Made by a program: the position numbers and the translations under genes. The notes beneath the pieces were generated by a model. That model had not been told where the DNA came from, did no database searches, and saw nothing but the letters and a program-made list of their open reading frames with translations. Of a stretch of DNA of 61,088 bases, positions 46,059 through 56,273 are shown piece by piece (position 1 is the first letter of the stretch; each line of letters opens with the position of its first letter). Source of the DNA: Cognatilysobacter bugurensis (GTDB taxonomy: Bacteria > Pseudomonadota > Gammaproteobacteria > Xanthomonadales > Xanthomonadaceae); contig NZ_BMYD01000007.1 of the NCBI RefSeq assembly GCF_014652095.1, positions 1 through 61,088 on the forward strand, written 5' to 3'.

Positions 46059-46976
46059 ATGCGCATCTATTCGCACGAAGCCTGCCTCGCCCATGCGCCG
46101 GGCCCCGCCCACGCCGAACGCCCGGACCGCCTGCGCGCGGTGACCGGCGCGCTGCGCGAGGCATATCCGGACCTGTCATGGTTCGAAGCGCCGCTCGCCA
46201 CGCGCGAGCAACTGCGCCGCGTGCACGACGAGGCGCTGATCACGCGCGTGCTCGACACGCATGTCGAGGACACGATCCAGCTCGACCCCGACACCTGGCT
46301 CGGCCCCGGTTCGGCCGAAGCCGGCCTGCGTGCGGCCGGCGCCGGCATCGCCGCGGTCGACGCGGTGCTCGGTGGCGACACACGGCGCGCGTTCTGCGCG
46401 GTGCGCCCGCCCGGCCACCACGCAACCGTCGGCGAAAACATGGGCTTTTGCCTGTTCAACTCGATCGCCGCCGCGGCAGCGCATGCGTTCGACGTGCACG
46501 GCTTGTCGCGCATCGCAATCTGCGACTTCGACGTCCATCATGGCAACGGCACGCAGGCGATCTTCGAACGCGATCCGCGCGTGCTGTTCATCAGCTCGCA
46601 CCAGCTCCCGCTCTACCCCGACACCGGCCACACGCACGAGCGCGGCGTTGGCAACATCATCAACGCGCCGCTCCCCCCAGGCACCGATGGCGCCGGCTTC
46701 CGCGCCGTGTGGGAGCGTGACCTGCTGCCCGCGCTCGACGCATTCGCGCCGGAGCTGCTGATGATCTCCGCCGGCTTCGACACGCACCGCCGCGACCCGC
46801 TCGCGCAGCTTGAACTCGAGGCCGAGGACATCGGTTGGATCACCGGACAAGTCGTCGAAATCGCCGACCGGCACTGCGGAGGGCGCGTGGTATCGATGCT
46901 CGAGGGCGGCTACGACCTCGAAGCGCTGCGCGAATGCAGCGTCGCGCACCTCGATGCGCTGAGGCGCGGTGCGTAA
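46059..46976 (+). CDS. Histone-deacetylase-family protein (acetylpolyamine amidohydrolase-like)
   Basis: 305 aa zinc deacetylase fold. Motifs are AVRPPGHHATVGENMGFCLF (tandem catalytic His), ICDFDVHHGNGTQAIF (Asp and His ligands) and ISAGFDTHRRDPLAQLEL (Asp ligand). Bacterial members deacetylate acetylpolyamines, acetoin-related compounds or protein lysines; the substrate is not assignable. It starts one base after the pduO stop. It ends 162 bp from convergent msrB; that gap holds only GC-rich sequence with no clear terminator. Confidence 0.92.
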   Translation: MRIYSHEACLAHAPGPAHAERPDRLRAVTGALREAYPDLSWFEAPLATREQLRRVHDEALITRVLDTHVEDTIQLDPDTWLGPGSAEAGLRAAGAGIAAVDAVLGGDTRRAFCAVRPPGHHATVGENMGFCLFNSIAAAAAHAFDVHGLSRIAICDFDVHHGNGTQAIFERDPRVLFISSHQLPLYPDTGHTHERGVGNIINAPLPPGTDGAGFRAVWERDLLPALDAFAPELLMISAGFDTHRRDPLAQLELEAEDIGWITGQVVEIADRHCGGRVVSMLEGGYDLEALRECSVAHLDALRRGA

Positions 46977-47138
46977 TAGCGCGGGCCGTCCGGTTCACGC
47001 CGCCCCCCCCCGGCGCGGGCTGCCGGGCGACCGCTGCGACCCTGGCCACCCAGGTCACTGCACCCTATTCGAAGTGCGCCGCTGCACGTGAATGCGGCGC
47101 CGCGCGCGCGCAAAGCGCGACGGCCTCAGCGGCCTCGT

Positions 47139-47546
47139 TTAGGCGCCGGCTTTCGGCTCAAACGTGAGCGCGGCAGAGTTGATGCAATAGCGAAGACCAT
47201 TCGCTGCCGGCCCGTCGGCAAACACGTGCCCGAGGTGGGACCCGCAACGGACGCAGCGCACCTCGACGCGGCGCATGCCGTGGCTTACGTCGGCGATTTC
47301 GATTACCGCATCGCCTGCGATGGGCGCCGTGTAACTCGGCCAACCGCTGCCCGAGTCGTATTTCGTCTGCGAAGAGAACAGCGGCGCGCCGCAGGCCACG
47401 CAGCCGTAGGTGCCGACGCCCTTGTGGCTCCAGTACCGGCCGGTGAATGCACGCTCCGTGGCAGAGCCTCGGCAGACCGCGTATTGCTCCGGGCTTAGCT
47501 GCGCTCGCCATTCGGCGTCGGATTTCGTCACGCTCAGGGCGCCCAT
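47139..47546 (-). CDS. msrB: Peptide methionine (R)-S-oxide reductase
   Basis: 135 aa. It reduces R-epimers of methionine sulfoxide. The catalytic Cys is in [10 protein letters not shown] near the C-terminus, and the structural zinc is bound by CVACG and CVRCG pairs. The loop that carries a resolving Cys in many MsrBs reads SGSGWPSY here, so recycling probably uses direct reduction or another Cys. I start at [13 protein letters not shown]; the longer frame overlaps the lptD promoter region. It is divergent from lptD. Confidence 0.95.
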   Translation of the reverse strand: MGALSVTKSDAEWRAQLSPEQYAVCRGSATERAFTGRYWSHKGVGTYGCVACGAPLFSSQTKYDSGSGWPSYTAPIAGDAVIEIADVSHGMRRVEVRCVRCGSHLGHVFADGPAANGLRYCINSAALTFEPKAGA

Positions 47547-47653
47547 CAAGATCTCCGGGCAAAGGGACCTGCATTTTGCACGCCGCGTCTTCGCGTTGCC
47601 GGGGTGCAGGCGATGCGGCAAGCTAGCCGGCCTTCGGACCGACGGATGCCCGC

Positions 47654-50137
47654 GTGCGCCCCACCTTCCGCCTGTTGCCGTTATCGCTGTGTATCGCGCT
47701 GGCGCTCCCCGCCACGGCCGCGGACAACGAGCCGGAGGATTTCCGACTGTGCCCGATCCGCGACTCTGTTCCAGCGTTCGACGACGCGCAGGCGCCGGTC
47801 GGCAACGCCGACATCCGCGCCGCGCAGCCCACGGACATCGAAGGCGATGAACTCGAAGGCCAGGACGAGCGCAGCACGCTCGTGCAGGGCAACGTGCGCT
47901 TGCAGCGCGGCGACCAGTTCCTCGGCACCGACAAGCTCACGTTCAACAGCGAGACCGGCGAGTACACCGCCGAAGGCAGCGTGCGCTACCAGGACTCGGG
48001 CATGCGCATCGTCGCCAAGCGCGCAGAGGGCAACCAGGAAGCCGACACGCACCGCATCACCGATCTGAGCTACCAGCTCACCGAGCGACGCGGCAGCGGC
48101 GGCGCCGACCGCATCGAACTCAAGGGCGATCACGGCGCGCTGATCGGGGCGACGTATTCGACTTGCGATCCCGCGCAGCGCGTGTGGGAACTCGAGGCCG
48201 ACCGCATCGACATCGACACCGAGGAAGGCCTCGGCGTCGCCCGTGGCGCAAAGCTGCGCATCGGCAAGGTGCCGGTGCTGTACGTGCCGTGGTTCATGTT
48301 CCCGGTCGACGACCGCCGTCGTACCGGTCTGTTGTACCCGTCGATTTCGATGTCGAGCCGAAACGGATTCGACTGGCGCCAGCCCATCTATTTCAACCTC
48401 GCGCCGAACTATGACGCGACGCTCTACCCGCGCCTCATGAGCGAACGCGGCGTCGCGCTCGGAAGTGAGTTCCGCTGGCTGTACCCGCAGGGCCAAGGCA
48501 CGGTCGCGGGGACGTTCATGCCCAGCGATCGGCTGCCGGAGAACGATCCGGATCGTTATCAGGTCCGCGACGCCAACGGCAACCTGGTGCGCGACCCGAA
48601 CCCGCCGGACGAAAACCGCGGTCAGTTCGCACTCAATGCGCTGCACACACTTGGCTCGAAGTGGTACGCGGCCGCGAACCTCGGCTGGGTCAGCGACACC
48701 CACTATCTCGAGGACTTCAGCAACAGCCTCTACGGTGTGGCGACCTATTTCATCCGCAGCGACGTCGGCGCGTACGGACGGGGGCGCAACTGGGAGGCGA
48801 GCATCACCGCCGACCACTACCAGCTCTCCGACTACACGCTCAGCGAGGCGAACCTGCCGTTCGACCGGCTGCCCCGCGCGTATGCGCACTGGGGGCAGCC
48901 GTTCTTCGACGACCTGCTCGAGATCGGCATCGACGGCGAAGCCGTGCGATTCGAACACGAGGTATTCGACGCGGGCAGCCGCATCGACATCAAGCCGTAC
49001 GCCGCGATGTCGCTCGAAGGCGCCGCCTGGTTCGTGCGACCAAAGGTCGCGTGGCGCTACACGGGTTATGACCTGGAGCCGGGACGCGCGCGGGCCATTG
49101 CAGTGCCGCGTGCAGCGGCCGCGCTCGGAATTCGTGCTGAGAATCTGACGGATGAGCAGATCCGGTCGTTCTACGACGCTACGCCGTCGCGCAGCGTCCC
49201 GATATCGTCGTTGGACATGGGCGTCTACTTCGATCGCACCGCGGCGATCCGCGGCGAGCGTTACCTGCAGACGCTCGAGCCACGCCTGTACTACCTCCGC
49301 GTGCCGTACGAGGACCAGTCCGATCTGCCGCTGTTCGACACCTCGCCGATGACGTTCAGCTGGGGTCAGTTGTTCCGCGACAACCGCTACACCGGCCCCG
49401 ACCGGCAGACCGATGCGAACCAGCTGACCGTGGCGCTCACCTCGCGCCTGATCAGCGAAGACGACGGCCGCGAACGCCTCGCTGCAAGCATCGGCCAGAT
49501 CCACTACCTCGACGAAAGCCGCGTCACGCTCGACCCGGCGCAGGCCATCGCCGTCGAGCGCGGCCGCTCCGCCTGGGTCGCCGATCTCAGCGTGTCGCCC
49601 AATGACCGCTGGACGATCAACGCGGCCTACCAATGGGACCCGAAGTTCCGCCGCGAGGATCTGGCAGCCCTTCGCGCGCGCTACCTGTTCGGCGACGCTG
49701 GCATCGTCAACATCGGCTATCGCTATCGGCGCGACCTGCTCGAACAGGTCGACTTCTCGTTCGTCTATCCCTTCAACCGCAACTGGAGTTTCGTGGGGCG
49801 GTACTACTACTCGCTGTTGGAGCGCCCGGACCCGGTTTCGCCGATCGAGGCGGGTCCGCTCGAGACCATCGCGGGCGTGCAATGGGAAAGCTGCTGCCTC
49901 GCAGTGCGGGTGCTGGGCCGTCGCTACCTGCGCGACCGCTCCGGCGAGCTGAACAACTCTCTCCAACTCGAAGTTGAACTGAAGGGTCTGGGGTCGGCCG
50001 GGCAGAAGGCGGAGCGTGTTTTGCGCCGTGCTATTCTCGGTTACGACCGCGACGACCTCTATCTCGTCCCGCCGTCCTCGGTGAATCGCCCGGGCGTCGA
50101 CGGCACGGCCGCTCCCTCTTCCGATCCGACCCTATGA
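47654..50137 (+). CDS. lptD: LPS-assembly outer-membrane protein LptD
   Basis: 827 aa. With LptE it inserts LPS into the outer leaflet. A signal peptide (1-22) is followed by the N-terminal LptA-like beta-jellyroll (about 60-190: [20 protein letters not shown]) and a C-terminal beta-barrel. Four cysteines match the E. coli disulfide set: Cys33, Cys171 and the adjacent pair Cys747/Cys748 (WESCCLAV). The start is GTG ([12 protein letters not shown]); the ATG 8 nt upstream is out of frame. It overlaps surA by ATGA. Confidence 0.96.
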   Translation: MRPTFRLLPLSLCIALALPATAADNEPEDFRLCPIRDSVPAFDDAQAPVGNADIRAAQPTDIEGDELEGQDERSTLVQGNVRLQRGDQFLGTDKLTFNSETGEYTAEGSVRYQDSGMRIVAKRAEGNQEADTHRITDLSYQLTERRGSGGADRIELKGDHGALIGATYSTCDPAQRVWELEADRIDIDTEEGLGVARGAKLRIGKVPVLYVPWFMFPVDDRRRTGLLYPSISMSSRNGFDWRQPIYFNLAPNYDATLYPRLMSERGVALGSEFRWLYPQGQGTVAGTFMPSDRLPENDPDRYQVRDANGNLVRDPNPPDENRGQFALNALHTLGSKWYAAANLGWVSDTHYLEDFSNSLYGVATYFIRSDVGAYGRGRNWEASITADHYQLSDYTLSEANLPFDRLPRAYAHWGQPFFDDLLEIGIDGEAVRFEHEVFDAGSRIDIKPYAAMSLEGAAWFVRPKVAWRYTGYDLEPGRARAIAVPRAAAALGIRAENLTDEQIRSFYDATPSRSVPISSLDMGVYFDRTAAIRGERYLQTLEPRLYYLRVPYEDQSDLPLFDTSPMTFSWGQLFRDNRYTGPDRQTDANQLTVALTSRLISEDDGRERLAASIGQIHYLDESRVTLDPAQAIAVERGRSAWVADLSVSPNDRWTINAAYQWDPKFRREDLAALRARYLFGDAGIVNIGYRYRRDLLEQVDFSFVYPFNRNWSFVGRYYYSLLERPDPVSPIEAGPLETIAGVQWESCCLAVRVLGRRYLRDRSGELNNSLQLEVELKGLGSAGQKAERVLRRAILGYDRDDLYLVPPSSVNRPGVDGTAAPSSDPTL

Positions 50138-51516
50138 ACACACCTTTCGCGAAGAAGACGCTGCTCGCGTGCGCGCTCGCTGCAGCCACGCTCGTCGGCC
50201 AGCCGCTGCTCGCACCGACGGCGCACGCCCAGCAACTGCAGCCGATCGACCGCATCGTCGCGGTCGTCGACGAGGACGTCGTCCTGCGCAGCGAGCTCGA
50301 CCGCGCCGTGGCGAACATCACGGCGCAGTACCAGGGCCGCGACAACCAGCTGCCGCCGCGCGACGTGCTCGAGCGCCAGGTGCTCGAACGCCTCGTGCTG
50401 CTCAAGTTGCAGGTCGCTCGCGCGCAGGCCACCGGCGTGCGCATCACCGACCAGGAACTCGACCAGGCGATCAATGCGATCGCGCAGCAGAACCGTGTCA
50501 GCGTCGATCAGCTGCGCGAGCAGCTCGCGCGCGAAGGCATCGCGTTCGCCGATTTCCGCAGTTCGGTGCGCGAGGAACTGCTGACGCAGCGCCTGCGCCA
50601 GCGTTTTGCGCAGAGCCGCGTGTCGGTCACCGAGGCCGAGATCGACGCCGCGCTCGCTGCACAGGCAAACGCGGGCTCGCAGTACCGCCTCGCGCACATC
50701 CTCGTCGAACTGCCGGAAGGCGCGACGCCGGAGCAGATCGAGACCGCGCAGAAGAAGGTCGCAGGCGTCAAGGGCCTCATCGATCGGGGCGAGATGGACT
50801 TCGCGGCCGCGGCCGTGCGGTATTCCGACAGCCCGAACGCGCTCGAGGGCGGCGACCTCGGCTGGCGCAGCGCCGACGAAATCCCGAATGCGTTCGCCGA
50901 GCTGATCCGCACGATGCAGGAAGGCCAGGTCAGCGCGCCGCTGCGCGGGCCGAGCGGTTTCCAGCTGCTCAAGCTCGTCGACGTGCGCGATGCCTCTCAG
51001 GCCGCCGAGCAGACGGTCACGCAGGTGCAGGCCCGCCATATTCTCGTCCGCGTCGACGACGACACGTCCAACGCCCAGGCCAAGTCGGAGATCGAGACGA
51101 TCGCGGCGCGCCTGGCCGGTGGTGCCGACTTCGCCCAACTGGCGCGCGAGAACTCGGAAGACCCGAGCTCGCAGGCGCGCGGCGGTGACCTCGGCTGGTT
51201 CGTTCCCGACCAGTTCGGCCCCGACTTTGCCGCGCCGCTGAAGGCGCTCGAAGACCAGCAGGTGTCGAAGCCGTTCCGCACCGAAGCGGGCTGGCACATC
51301 GTGCAACGCCTCGGCAGCCGGCAGGCGGAGGTGGGCGAGCAGAACCGGCGCGCGCAGATCGGCGAGACGATCGGTCGCCGCAAGCTCGAGGACGAGTGGA
51401 ACCGCTACTTGCGTGAACTGCGCGGCGAAGCATACGTCGACATGCGCCTCGGCAAGACCGACGCGCCGGCGGCTGAAACCGCCGAGACCCCAGCCGCCCC
51501 CGCCACCGGCGGCTGA
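50134..51516 (+). CDS. surA: Periplasmic chaperone and peptidyl-prolyl isomerase SurA
   Basis: 460 aa. A signal peptide (about 1-29, PTAHA-QQ) precedes the N-terminal chaperone domain (QPIDRIVAVVDEDVVLRSEL). Two parvulin domains follow (about 185-285: RLAHILVELPEGATPEQIE; about 300-400: ARHILVRVDDDTSNAQAKSE). It assists folding of outer-membrane porins including LptD, whose gene overlaps it by 4 nt. The C-terminal Ala/Pro/Thr-rich tail extends the usual length slightly. pdxA begins 4 nt after the stop. Confidence 0.96.
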   Translation: MNTPFAKKTLLACALAAATLVGQPLLAPTAHAQQLQPIDRIVAVVDEDVVLRSELDRAVANITAQYQGRDNQLPPRDVLERQVLERLVLLKLQVARAQATGVRITDQELDQAINAIAQQNRVSVDQLREQLAREGIAFADFRSSVREELLTQRLRQRFAQSRVSVTEAEIDAALAAQANAGSQYRLAHILVELPEGATPEQIETAQKKVAGVKGLIDRGEMDFAAAAVRYSDSPNALEGGDLGWRSADEIPNAFAELIRTMQEGQVSAPLRGPSGFQLLKLVDVRDASQAAEQTVTQVQARHILVRVDDDTSNAQAKSEIETIAARLAGGADFAQLARENSEDPSSQARGGDLGWFVPDQFGPDFAAPLKALEDQQVSKPFRTEAGWHIVQRLGSRQAEVGEQNRRAQIGETIGRRKLEDEWNRYLRELRGEAYVDMRLGKTDAPAAETAETPAAPATGG

Positions 51517-51520
51517 GCAC

Positions 51521-52498
51521 GTGCTGCGGCTTGCGCTGGTCCCGGGCGAACCGGCCGGCGTAGGCCCGGAGCTCAGCGTGCGCCTCGCGCACGCACCGCG
51601 CGACCATGCCCTGGTCGCGTTCGGCGACCCCGACACCCTGCACGCCGCGGCCGCAGCGCTCGGCTTCCCGCTGCGCCTGTGCGACCCGGACGAGGCATCC
51701 GATGCCCCCGGCGAGCTCGGGCTCGTCCCGATTCCGAACGCGGTCGCTGCAGCGCCGGGCACGCCCGAGCCTGCCAACGCGGCGGCGGTAATCGAGGCCC
51801 TAACGCGCGGCGCCGATGGCTGCCTGCGGGGCGTGTACGGCGGCCTGGTGACGGGACCCGTGCACAAAGCGGTCATCAACGACGGCGGCATCGCCTACTC
51901 GGGCACGACGGAGCTGCTCGCGCAGCACGCCAGCTGCGACGTGGTCATGATGCTCGCGAACGAGATCGTCCGCGTCGCGCTTGTCACCACGCACCTGCCC
52001 CTGCGCGCAGTGCCCAATGCGATCACCGCCGATGCGCTCGAACGCTGCCTGCGCATCACCGACGTAGCGCTGCGCCGCGACTTCGGCCTCGTCCGCCCGC
52101 GCATCGCGGTGCTGGGCTTGAATCCCCACGCGGGTGAAGCCGGGCATCTGGGACACGAAGAGATCGAGACAATCGAGCCGGCGCTCGCGCGCCTGCGCGA
52201 AACGGGCATGGACCTCATCGGCCCGCTGCCGGCCGACACCGCCTTCCTGCCGGCGAAATTGCGCGGTTTCGACGCGGTCGTCGCGATGTACCACGACCAA
52301 GGCCTGCCGGTGCTCAAGTACAGCGGCTTCGAGCACGCGGTGAACCTCACGCTCGGCCTGCCCTACCCGCGCGTCGCCGTCGACCACGGCACCGCGCTCG
52401 ATCTCGCCGGCCGAGGCATCGCCGATCCGTCGAGCCTGATCGCCGCATCGAACGCCTGCGCGCACATGGCACGCGCCCGTCAGGCCGCGCGCGGCTAG
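51521..52498 (+). CDS. pdxA: 4-hydroxythreonine-4-phosphate dehydrogenase
   Basis: 325 aa enzyme of de novo pyridoxal-5'-phosphate synthesis. Motifs are LVPGEPAGVGPELSVRLA at the N-terminus, TGPVHKAVINDGGIAYSGTT, LVTTHLPLRAVP and the metal/substrate His regions GLNPHAGEAGHLG, MYHDQGLPVLKYSG and VDHGTALDLAG. The GTG at VLRLALVPGEP is used because it follows surA closely and matches the family. The surA-pdxA-rsmA-apaG-apaH order is the E. coli one. Confidence 0.95.
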   Translation: MLRLALVPGEPAGVGPELSVRLAHAPRDHALVAFGDPDTLHAAAAALGFPLRLCDPDEASDAPGELGLVPIPNAVAAAPGTPEPANAAAVIEALTRGADGCLRGVYGGLVTGPVHKAVINDGGIAYSGTTELLAQHASCDVVMMLANEIVRVALVTTHLPLRAVPNAITADALERCLRITDVALRRDFGLVRPRIAVLGLNPHAGEAGHLGHEEIETIEPALARLRETGMDLIGPLPADTAFLPAKLRGFDAVVAMYHDQGLPVLKYSGFEHAVNLTLGLPYPRVAVDHGTALDLAGRGIADPSSLIAASNACAHMARARQAARG

Positions 52499-52543
52499 AC
52501 GACACGGCGCGACATCGCCGACGCCGCTGATCGATAATGCGGC

Positions 52544-53356
52544 ATGAGCCACAGCCCGCATTTCAGCGAACCGCCGAAGAAGCACCTCGGCCAGCACTTC
52601 CTGCATGAGCGCGGGATCATCGACGGCATCGTGCGCGCGGTGTCGCCGAAACCCGGCGACCGTCTCGTCGAGATCGGACCCGGCCAGGGCGCGATCACGT
52701 TCCCCCTGCTCGATGCGCATGGCGAACTCACCGTCGTCGAGTTCGACCGCGACCTCATCGCGCCGCTCACCGAGGCCGCTAAGTCGCACGGCGCACTGCA
52801 CATCATTCACCGTGACGTGCTCGCGGTCGATTTCACCGCGCTGGCCGCGGACGGCGCGTCGCTGCGGCTGGTCGGCAACCTGCCCTACAACCTGTCCTCG
52901 CCGATCCTCTTCCACGTGCTTGAGCACGCGGACGTGGTGCGCGACATGACCTTCATGCTGCAAAAAGAGGTGGTCGACCGCATGGCCGCGGCGCCGGGCA
53001 GCAAGGTCTACGGCCGACTCAGCGTGATGCTGCAGGCGTACTGCCACGTCACGCCGCTGTTCGATGTGCCGCCCGCTGCATTCCGGCCGCCGCCGAAGGT
53101 TGATTCGGCGGTCGTGCGCCTTGTGCCGCGCGCCGCGGATGCGATCGGCATCGACGACGCGAAGGTGTTTGCCGACGTGGTGCGCGACGCGTTCGGTCAG
53201 CGCCGCAAGACGCTGCGCAACGCGCTGTCGCGGCAGTGCGACGCGGCGCTGATCGAAGCGGCGAAGGTGCGGCCCGACGCGCGCGCCGAGCAGTTGCCGG
53301 TGGCCGACTTCGTCCGACTGTCGAACGCGATTGCCGCAAGTCGCGCGGCACCATGA
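52544..53356 (+). CDS. rsmA: 16S rRNA (adenine1518/1519-N6)-dimethyltransferase
   Basis: 270 aa. It dimethylates two adjacent adenosines in the 3' hairpin of 16S rRNA (also called KsgA). N-terminal [21 protein letters not shown] motif [12 protein letters not shown] and catalytic motif [13 protein letters not shown] are canonical. GATAAT followed by GCGGC (52533-52538) is only 5 nt before the ATG, so an internal promoter would give a very short or absent leader. It follows pdxA by 45 bp. Confidence 0.96.
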   Translation: MSHSPHFSEPPKKHLGQHFLHERGIIDGIVRAVSPKPGDRLVEIGPGQGAITFPLLDAHGELTVVEFDRDLIAPLTEAAKSHGALHIIHRDVLAVDFTALAADGASLRLVGNLPYNLSSPILFHVLEHADVVRDMTFMLQKEVVDRMAAAPGSKVYGRLSVMLQAYCHVTPLFDVPPAAFRPPPKVDSAVVRLVPRAADAIGIDDAKVFADVVRDAFGQRRKTLRNALSRQCDAALIEAAKVRPDARAEQLPVADFVRLSNAIAASRAAP

Positions 53357-53433
53357 CGCAGCCCGCACAGGCGTGGCACACCGGGACGCTTGCCTGCACG
53401 CCTGCGATACGCCCAGACCGTACACTCACACGC

Positions 53434-53817
53434 ATGGAACACGACAACGCTTACCGCGTCGAAGTCGACGTCGCGACGCGCTACCTCGACCGGCAATCCG
53501 AACCCGAGCGCAGCCGCTTCGTGTTCGCGTACACCATCGACCTGCACAACACGGGATCGGTGCCTGCGCAGTTGGTTGCGCGGCACTGGGTCATCACCGA
53601 TGCGAACGGCAAGGTGCAGGAAGTCGTGGGCGAAGGCGTCATCGGGCAGCAGCCGTGGCTGCAGCCGGGCGAGCACTTCCGTTACACGTCGGGCGCCGTG
53701 CTCGAAACCGACCTGGGCTTGATGCAGGGCAGCTACGCGATGCTCGCCGAAGACGGCACCGAATTCGAAGCACCGGTGCCTGTGTTCGCGTTGACCGTGC
53801 CGCGCACGCTGCACTGA
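53434..53817 (+). CDS. apaG: ApaG/CorD family protein
   Basis: 127 aa single-domain protein with the ApaG fibronectin-III-like fold. Signatures are [40 protein letters not shown] and [19 protein letters not shown] (the GXGXXG-type segment GEGVIG). The biochemical function is not settled; loss affects Co2+ resistance and Mg2+ efflux in enterics. I start at [13 protein letters not shown]; the open frame upstream overlaps rsmA. It lies between rsmA and apaH as in E. coli. Confidence 0.93.
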   Translation: MEHDNAYRVEVDVATRYLDRQSEPERSRFVFAYTIDLHNTGSVPAQLVARHWVITDANGKVQEVVGEGVIGQQPWLQPGEHFRYTSGAVLETDLGLMQGSYAMLAEDGTEFEAPVPVFALTVPRTLH

Positions 53818-53826
53818 GGGCCGCGG

Positions 53827-54765
53827 ATGGCGATCTGGGCAATCGGCGACCTACAGGGCTGTTACGACACCACGCAAAGGCTGCTCGAGCGGCTGCGCTT
53901 TGATCCGGCCGTGGACCGGCTGTGGTTCTGCGGGGATCTCGTCAACCGCGGCGGGCAGTCGCTGGAGACACTGCGCCTGGTGCACTCGTTGCGTGACAAC
54001 GCCGCGGTCGTGCTCGGCAATCACGATCTCTCGCTGCTCGCGATCGGCGAGCGTCGCGAGGAGGAGCAGCGCAAGGTCAATCCGGACTTGCAACGCGTGG
54101 TGCTCGCGGAGGACCGCGCAACCCTGCTCGGTTGGCTGCGGCGACAGAAGCTCGCGCATGTGGACCGCAAGATCGGCTGGATGATGGTGCATGCCGGCCT
54201 CGCGCCAAAATGGACCACGCAGATGGCCGAGCGGCACGCGCGCGAAGTCGAGGAGCGCCTGCAGAGCGATCAGTACGCGCGACTGCTGCGCAACATGTAC
54301 GGCGACGGGCCCGCTTGGAACCCGAGGCTCGGGGGCATCGACCGCCAGCGCGCGATCATCAACGTGTTCACGCGCATGCGCTATTGCTCACCGCGCGGCC
54401 GGATCTCGTTCGAGGACAAGGGCGTGCCGGGCACGCAGCCGGCCGGGCTGTACCCGTGGTACGAGGTGCCGGGCCGCGCCGAGCGCGACCTCAAAATCGT
54501 CTGCGGCCACTGGTCCGCGCTAGGCCTGTTTGTCGGCCACGGCGTGCATGCGATCGACACCGGCGCGGTGTGGGGCGGCAAGCTGACTGCGCTGCAGCTC
54601 GATACCGACGAGCTGCGCGTCGTCCAGGTGCCAGGGCGCGATGTGCCCGCGCATCCGCCGAAGCCGAAGCCCTCGCGCCCGCAGCATGCGGGCCGGCCGG
54701 CGCAGCCGCAGCGTCAGGGTGCGCCGCAGCCTCAGGCGCAGGGATCGCCGCCCGGCAGCGCCTGA
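53827..54765 (+). CDS. apaH: Bis(5'-nucleosyl)-tetraphosphatase, symmetrical
   Basis: 312 aa metallophosphoesterase that cleaves Ap4A to two ADP and removes Np4-type RNA caps. Metal-binding motifs are IGDLQGCYD, CGDLVNRGG and VLGNHD, with later HAGLAP and CGHWSALG. A Pro/Gln/Ala-rich tail of about 45 residues (from about 265) extends beyond the E. coli protein and looks disordered. It begins 9 nt after apaG. The 191-bp gap to convergent folA holds nothing I recognise. Confidence 0.95.
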   Translation: MAIWAIGDLQGCYDTTQRLLERLRFDPAVDRLWFCGDLVNRGGQSLETLRLVHSLRDNAAVVLGNHDLSLLAIGERREEEQRKVNPDLQRVVLAEDRATLLGWLRRQKLAHVDRKIGWMMVHAGLAPKWTTQMAERHAREVEERLQSDQYARLLRNMYGDGPAWNPRLGGIDRQRAIINVFTRMRYCSPRGRISFEDKGVPGTQPAGLYPWYEVPGRAERDLKIVCGHWSALGLFVGHGVHAIDTGAVWGGKLTALQLDTDELRVVQVPGRDVPAHPPKPKPSRPQHAGRPAQPQRQGAPQPQAQGSPPGSA

Positions 54766-54956
54766 TGGTCTGATTGCCGCGGGACGGCGGGCGCGTATGC
54801 CGCGGTAAGAGCGCGCGGATTGCACCCGGTGCCGATCGTGCGCTCGTGCCGCTGGGACAGCTCCACGAGCTGTAGGCGCACCTCAGCACGCAGTGCCTCT
54901 GCTACGACGTTTTGCTGACCGTGCGTCGGCTAGGGCCGCTGTATCGCGTACCTCAC

Positions 54957-55451
54957 TCAGGCGCGCTCGTAATCGACAAAGGTAAACGCGGATGTGTGTT
55001 TCCCGTCTGTCGGATGCATTTCGCGGAACGTCTCGCGCCAGCCTTTAAGCTCGTACGCGGGAAACCATGCGTCCGCGCCCTTGACCTCGGTGTCGACATA
55101 CGTGAAGCGCAGGTGCGTGGCGATCGGCAGGCAGGCTTCGAACACCTGGCCGCCGCCGATCACGCACAGCTCCTCCGCTCCCGCCGTGCGGGCGTGATCG
55201 ATCGCTTCATCGACGCTCGCGACCGCCACCATGCCGTCGAACGGCGCCCGGCCCGAGCGCGTAAGCACGAGATTCTCGCGCCCGGGCAACGCGCGACCGA
55301 GGGATTCGGCAGTGCGCCGTCCCATGAGCATCGGCTTGCCCATGGTGATCGCCTTGAAGCGTCGCAGGTCAGCCGGCAGTTGCCACGGCAGCGCATTGTC
55401 GCGGCCGATCGCGCGGTTGTGATCCATCGCAACGACGAGGCTGATGATCAT
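54957..55451 (-). CDS. folA: Dihydrofolate reductase
   Basis: 164 aa. It reduces dihydrofolate to tetrahydrofolate with NADPH. Motifs are the N-terminal ISLVVAMDHNRAIGRDNALP and WQLPADLRRFKAITMGKPM with catalytic Asp/Glu in the LPADL loop, GRRTAESLGRALPGRENLVL and VIGGGQVFEACLP. The start at MIISLVVAMDHN is the family N-terminus. The frame is open upstream through thyA, but that translation is out of frame with thyA and not a fusion. It is 26 nt downstream of thyA, the usual thyA-folA pair. Confidence 0.96.
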   Translation of the reverse strand: MIISLVVAMDHNRAIGRDNALPWQLPADLRRFKAITMGKPMLMGRRTAESLGRALPGRENLVLTRSGRAPFDGMVAVASVDEAIDHARTAGAEELCVIGGGQVFEACLPIATHLRFTYVDTEVKGADAWFPAYELKGWRETFREMHPTDGKHTSAFTFVDYERA

Positions 55452-55477
55452 GCGCTGCTCCCGCCGCAACCGACACA

Positions 55478-56272
55478 TCAGACCGCCACCGGCGCCTTGA
55501 TCGCCGGGTGCGGGTCGTAGCCTTCGATCGCGATGTCGTCGTAGGTGAACTCGAACAGGTCTCGCACCTGCGGGTTCAGCGCAAGGCGCGGCAATGCGCG
55601 CGGTTCGCGCGTGAGCTGCTCGCGTGCCTGCGCGATGTGGTTCGAGTACAGGTGCGCATCGCCGAGCGTGTGCACGAAATCGCCGACCTCGAGGTCGCAG
55701 ACCTGCGCGACCATGTGCGTCAGCAGTGCATAGCTCGCGATGTTGAACGGCACGCCGAGGAACACGTCGCCGCTGCGCTGGTAGAGCTGGCAGCTGAGCC
55801 GGCCCTCGGCGACGTAGAACTGGAACAGCGCATGGCACGGCTGCAGCGCCATGGTCGGCAGGTCGGCCACGTTCCAGGCGCTGACGACGAGGCGGCGCGA
55901 GTCGGGGTTGCGCCGGATCTCGTCGACGATGCCACGCAGCTGGTCGATCTCCTTGCCGTTCGGCCCCGTCCAGCGACGCCACTGCTTGCCATAGACCGGG
56001 CCAAGCTCGCCGTTGTCGTCGGCCCATTCGTCCCAGATCGACACCCTGTTCTCGCGCAGGTAGGCGACGTTCGTCTCGCCCCGGAGGAACCACAGCAGCT
56101 CGTGGATGATCGAGCGCAGGTGCAGCTTCTTCGTAGTGACGAGCGGGAAGCCTTCGCGCAGGTCGAAGCGCATCTGCCAACCGAACACGCTGCGCGTGCC
56201 GGTGCCGGTGCGGTCGGACTTGTCGGTGCCGTGTTCGAGCAGGTGGCGCAGCAGGTCGTGGTACGCGCGCAC
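55478..56272 (-). CDS. thyA: Thymidylate synthase
   Basis: 264 aa, the same length as E. coli ThyA. It makes dTMP from dUMP with methylene-THF. Motifs are [19 protein letters not shown], the catalytic Cys in [26 protein letters not shown] and [15 protein letters not shown]. The start is a GTG one base after the lgt stop ([15 protein letters not shown]); no ATG fits. The lgt-thyA-folA order resembles that of many gammaproteobacteria and implies co-transcription. Confidence 0.97.
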   Translation of the reverse strand: MRAYHDLLRHLLEHGTDKSDRTGTGTRSVFGWQMRFDLREGFPLVTTKKLHLRSIIHELLWFLRGETNVAYLRENRVSIWDEWADDNGELGPVYGKQWRRWTGPNGKEIDQLRGIVDEIRRNPDSRRLVVSAWNVADLPTMALQPCHALFQFYVAEGRLSCQLYQRSGDVFLGVPFNIASYALLTHMVAQVCDLEVGDFVHTLGDAHLYSNHIAQAREQLTREPRALPRLALNPQVRDLFEFTYDDIAIEGYDPHPAIKAPVAV

Positions 56273-56273
56273 G

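Noticed and set aside
46977-47138. Terminator between the convergent HDAC-like and msrB genes
   Set aside because: The GC-rich runs form only bulged stems and no T-tract is present.
54957-56180. Apparent 407-aa fusion containing dihydrofolate reductase
   Set aside because: The N-terminal part is thyA read in the wrong frame; true thyA and folA are separate genes with their own starts.
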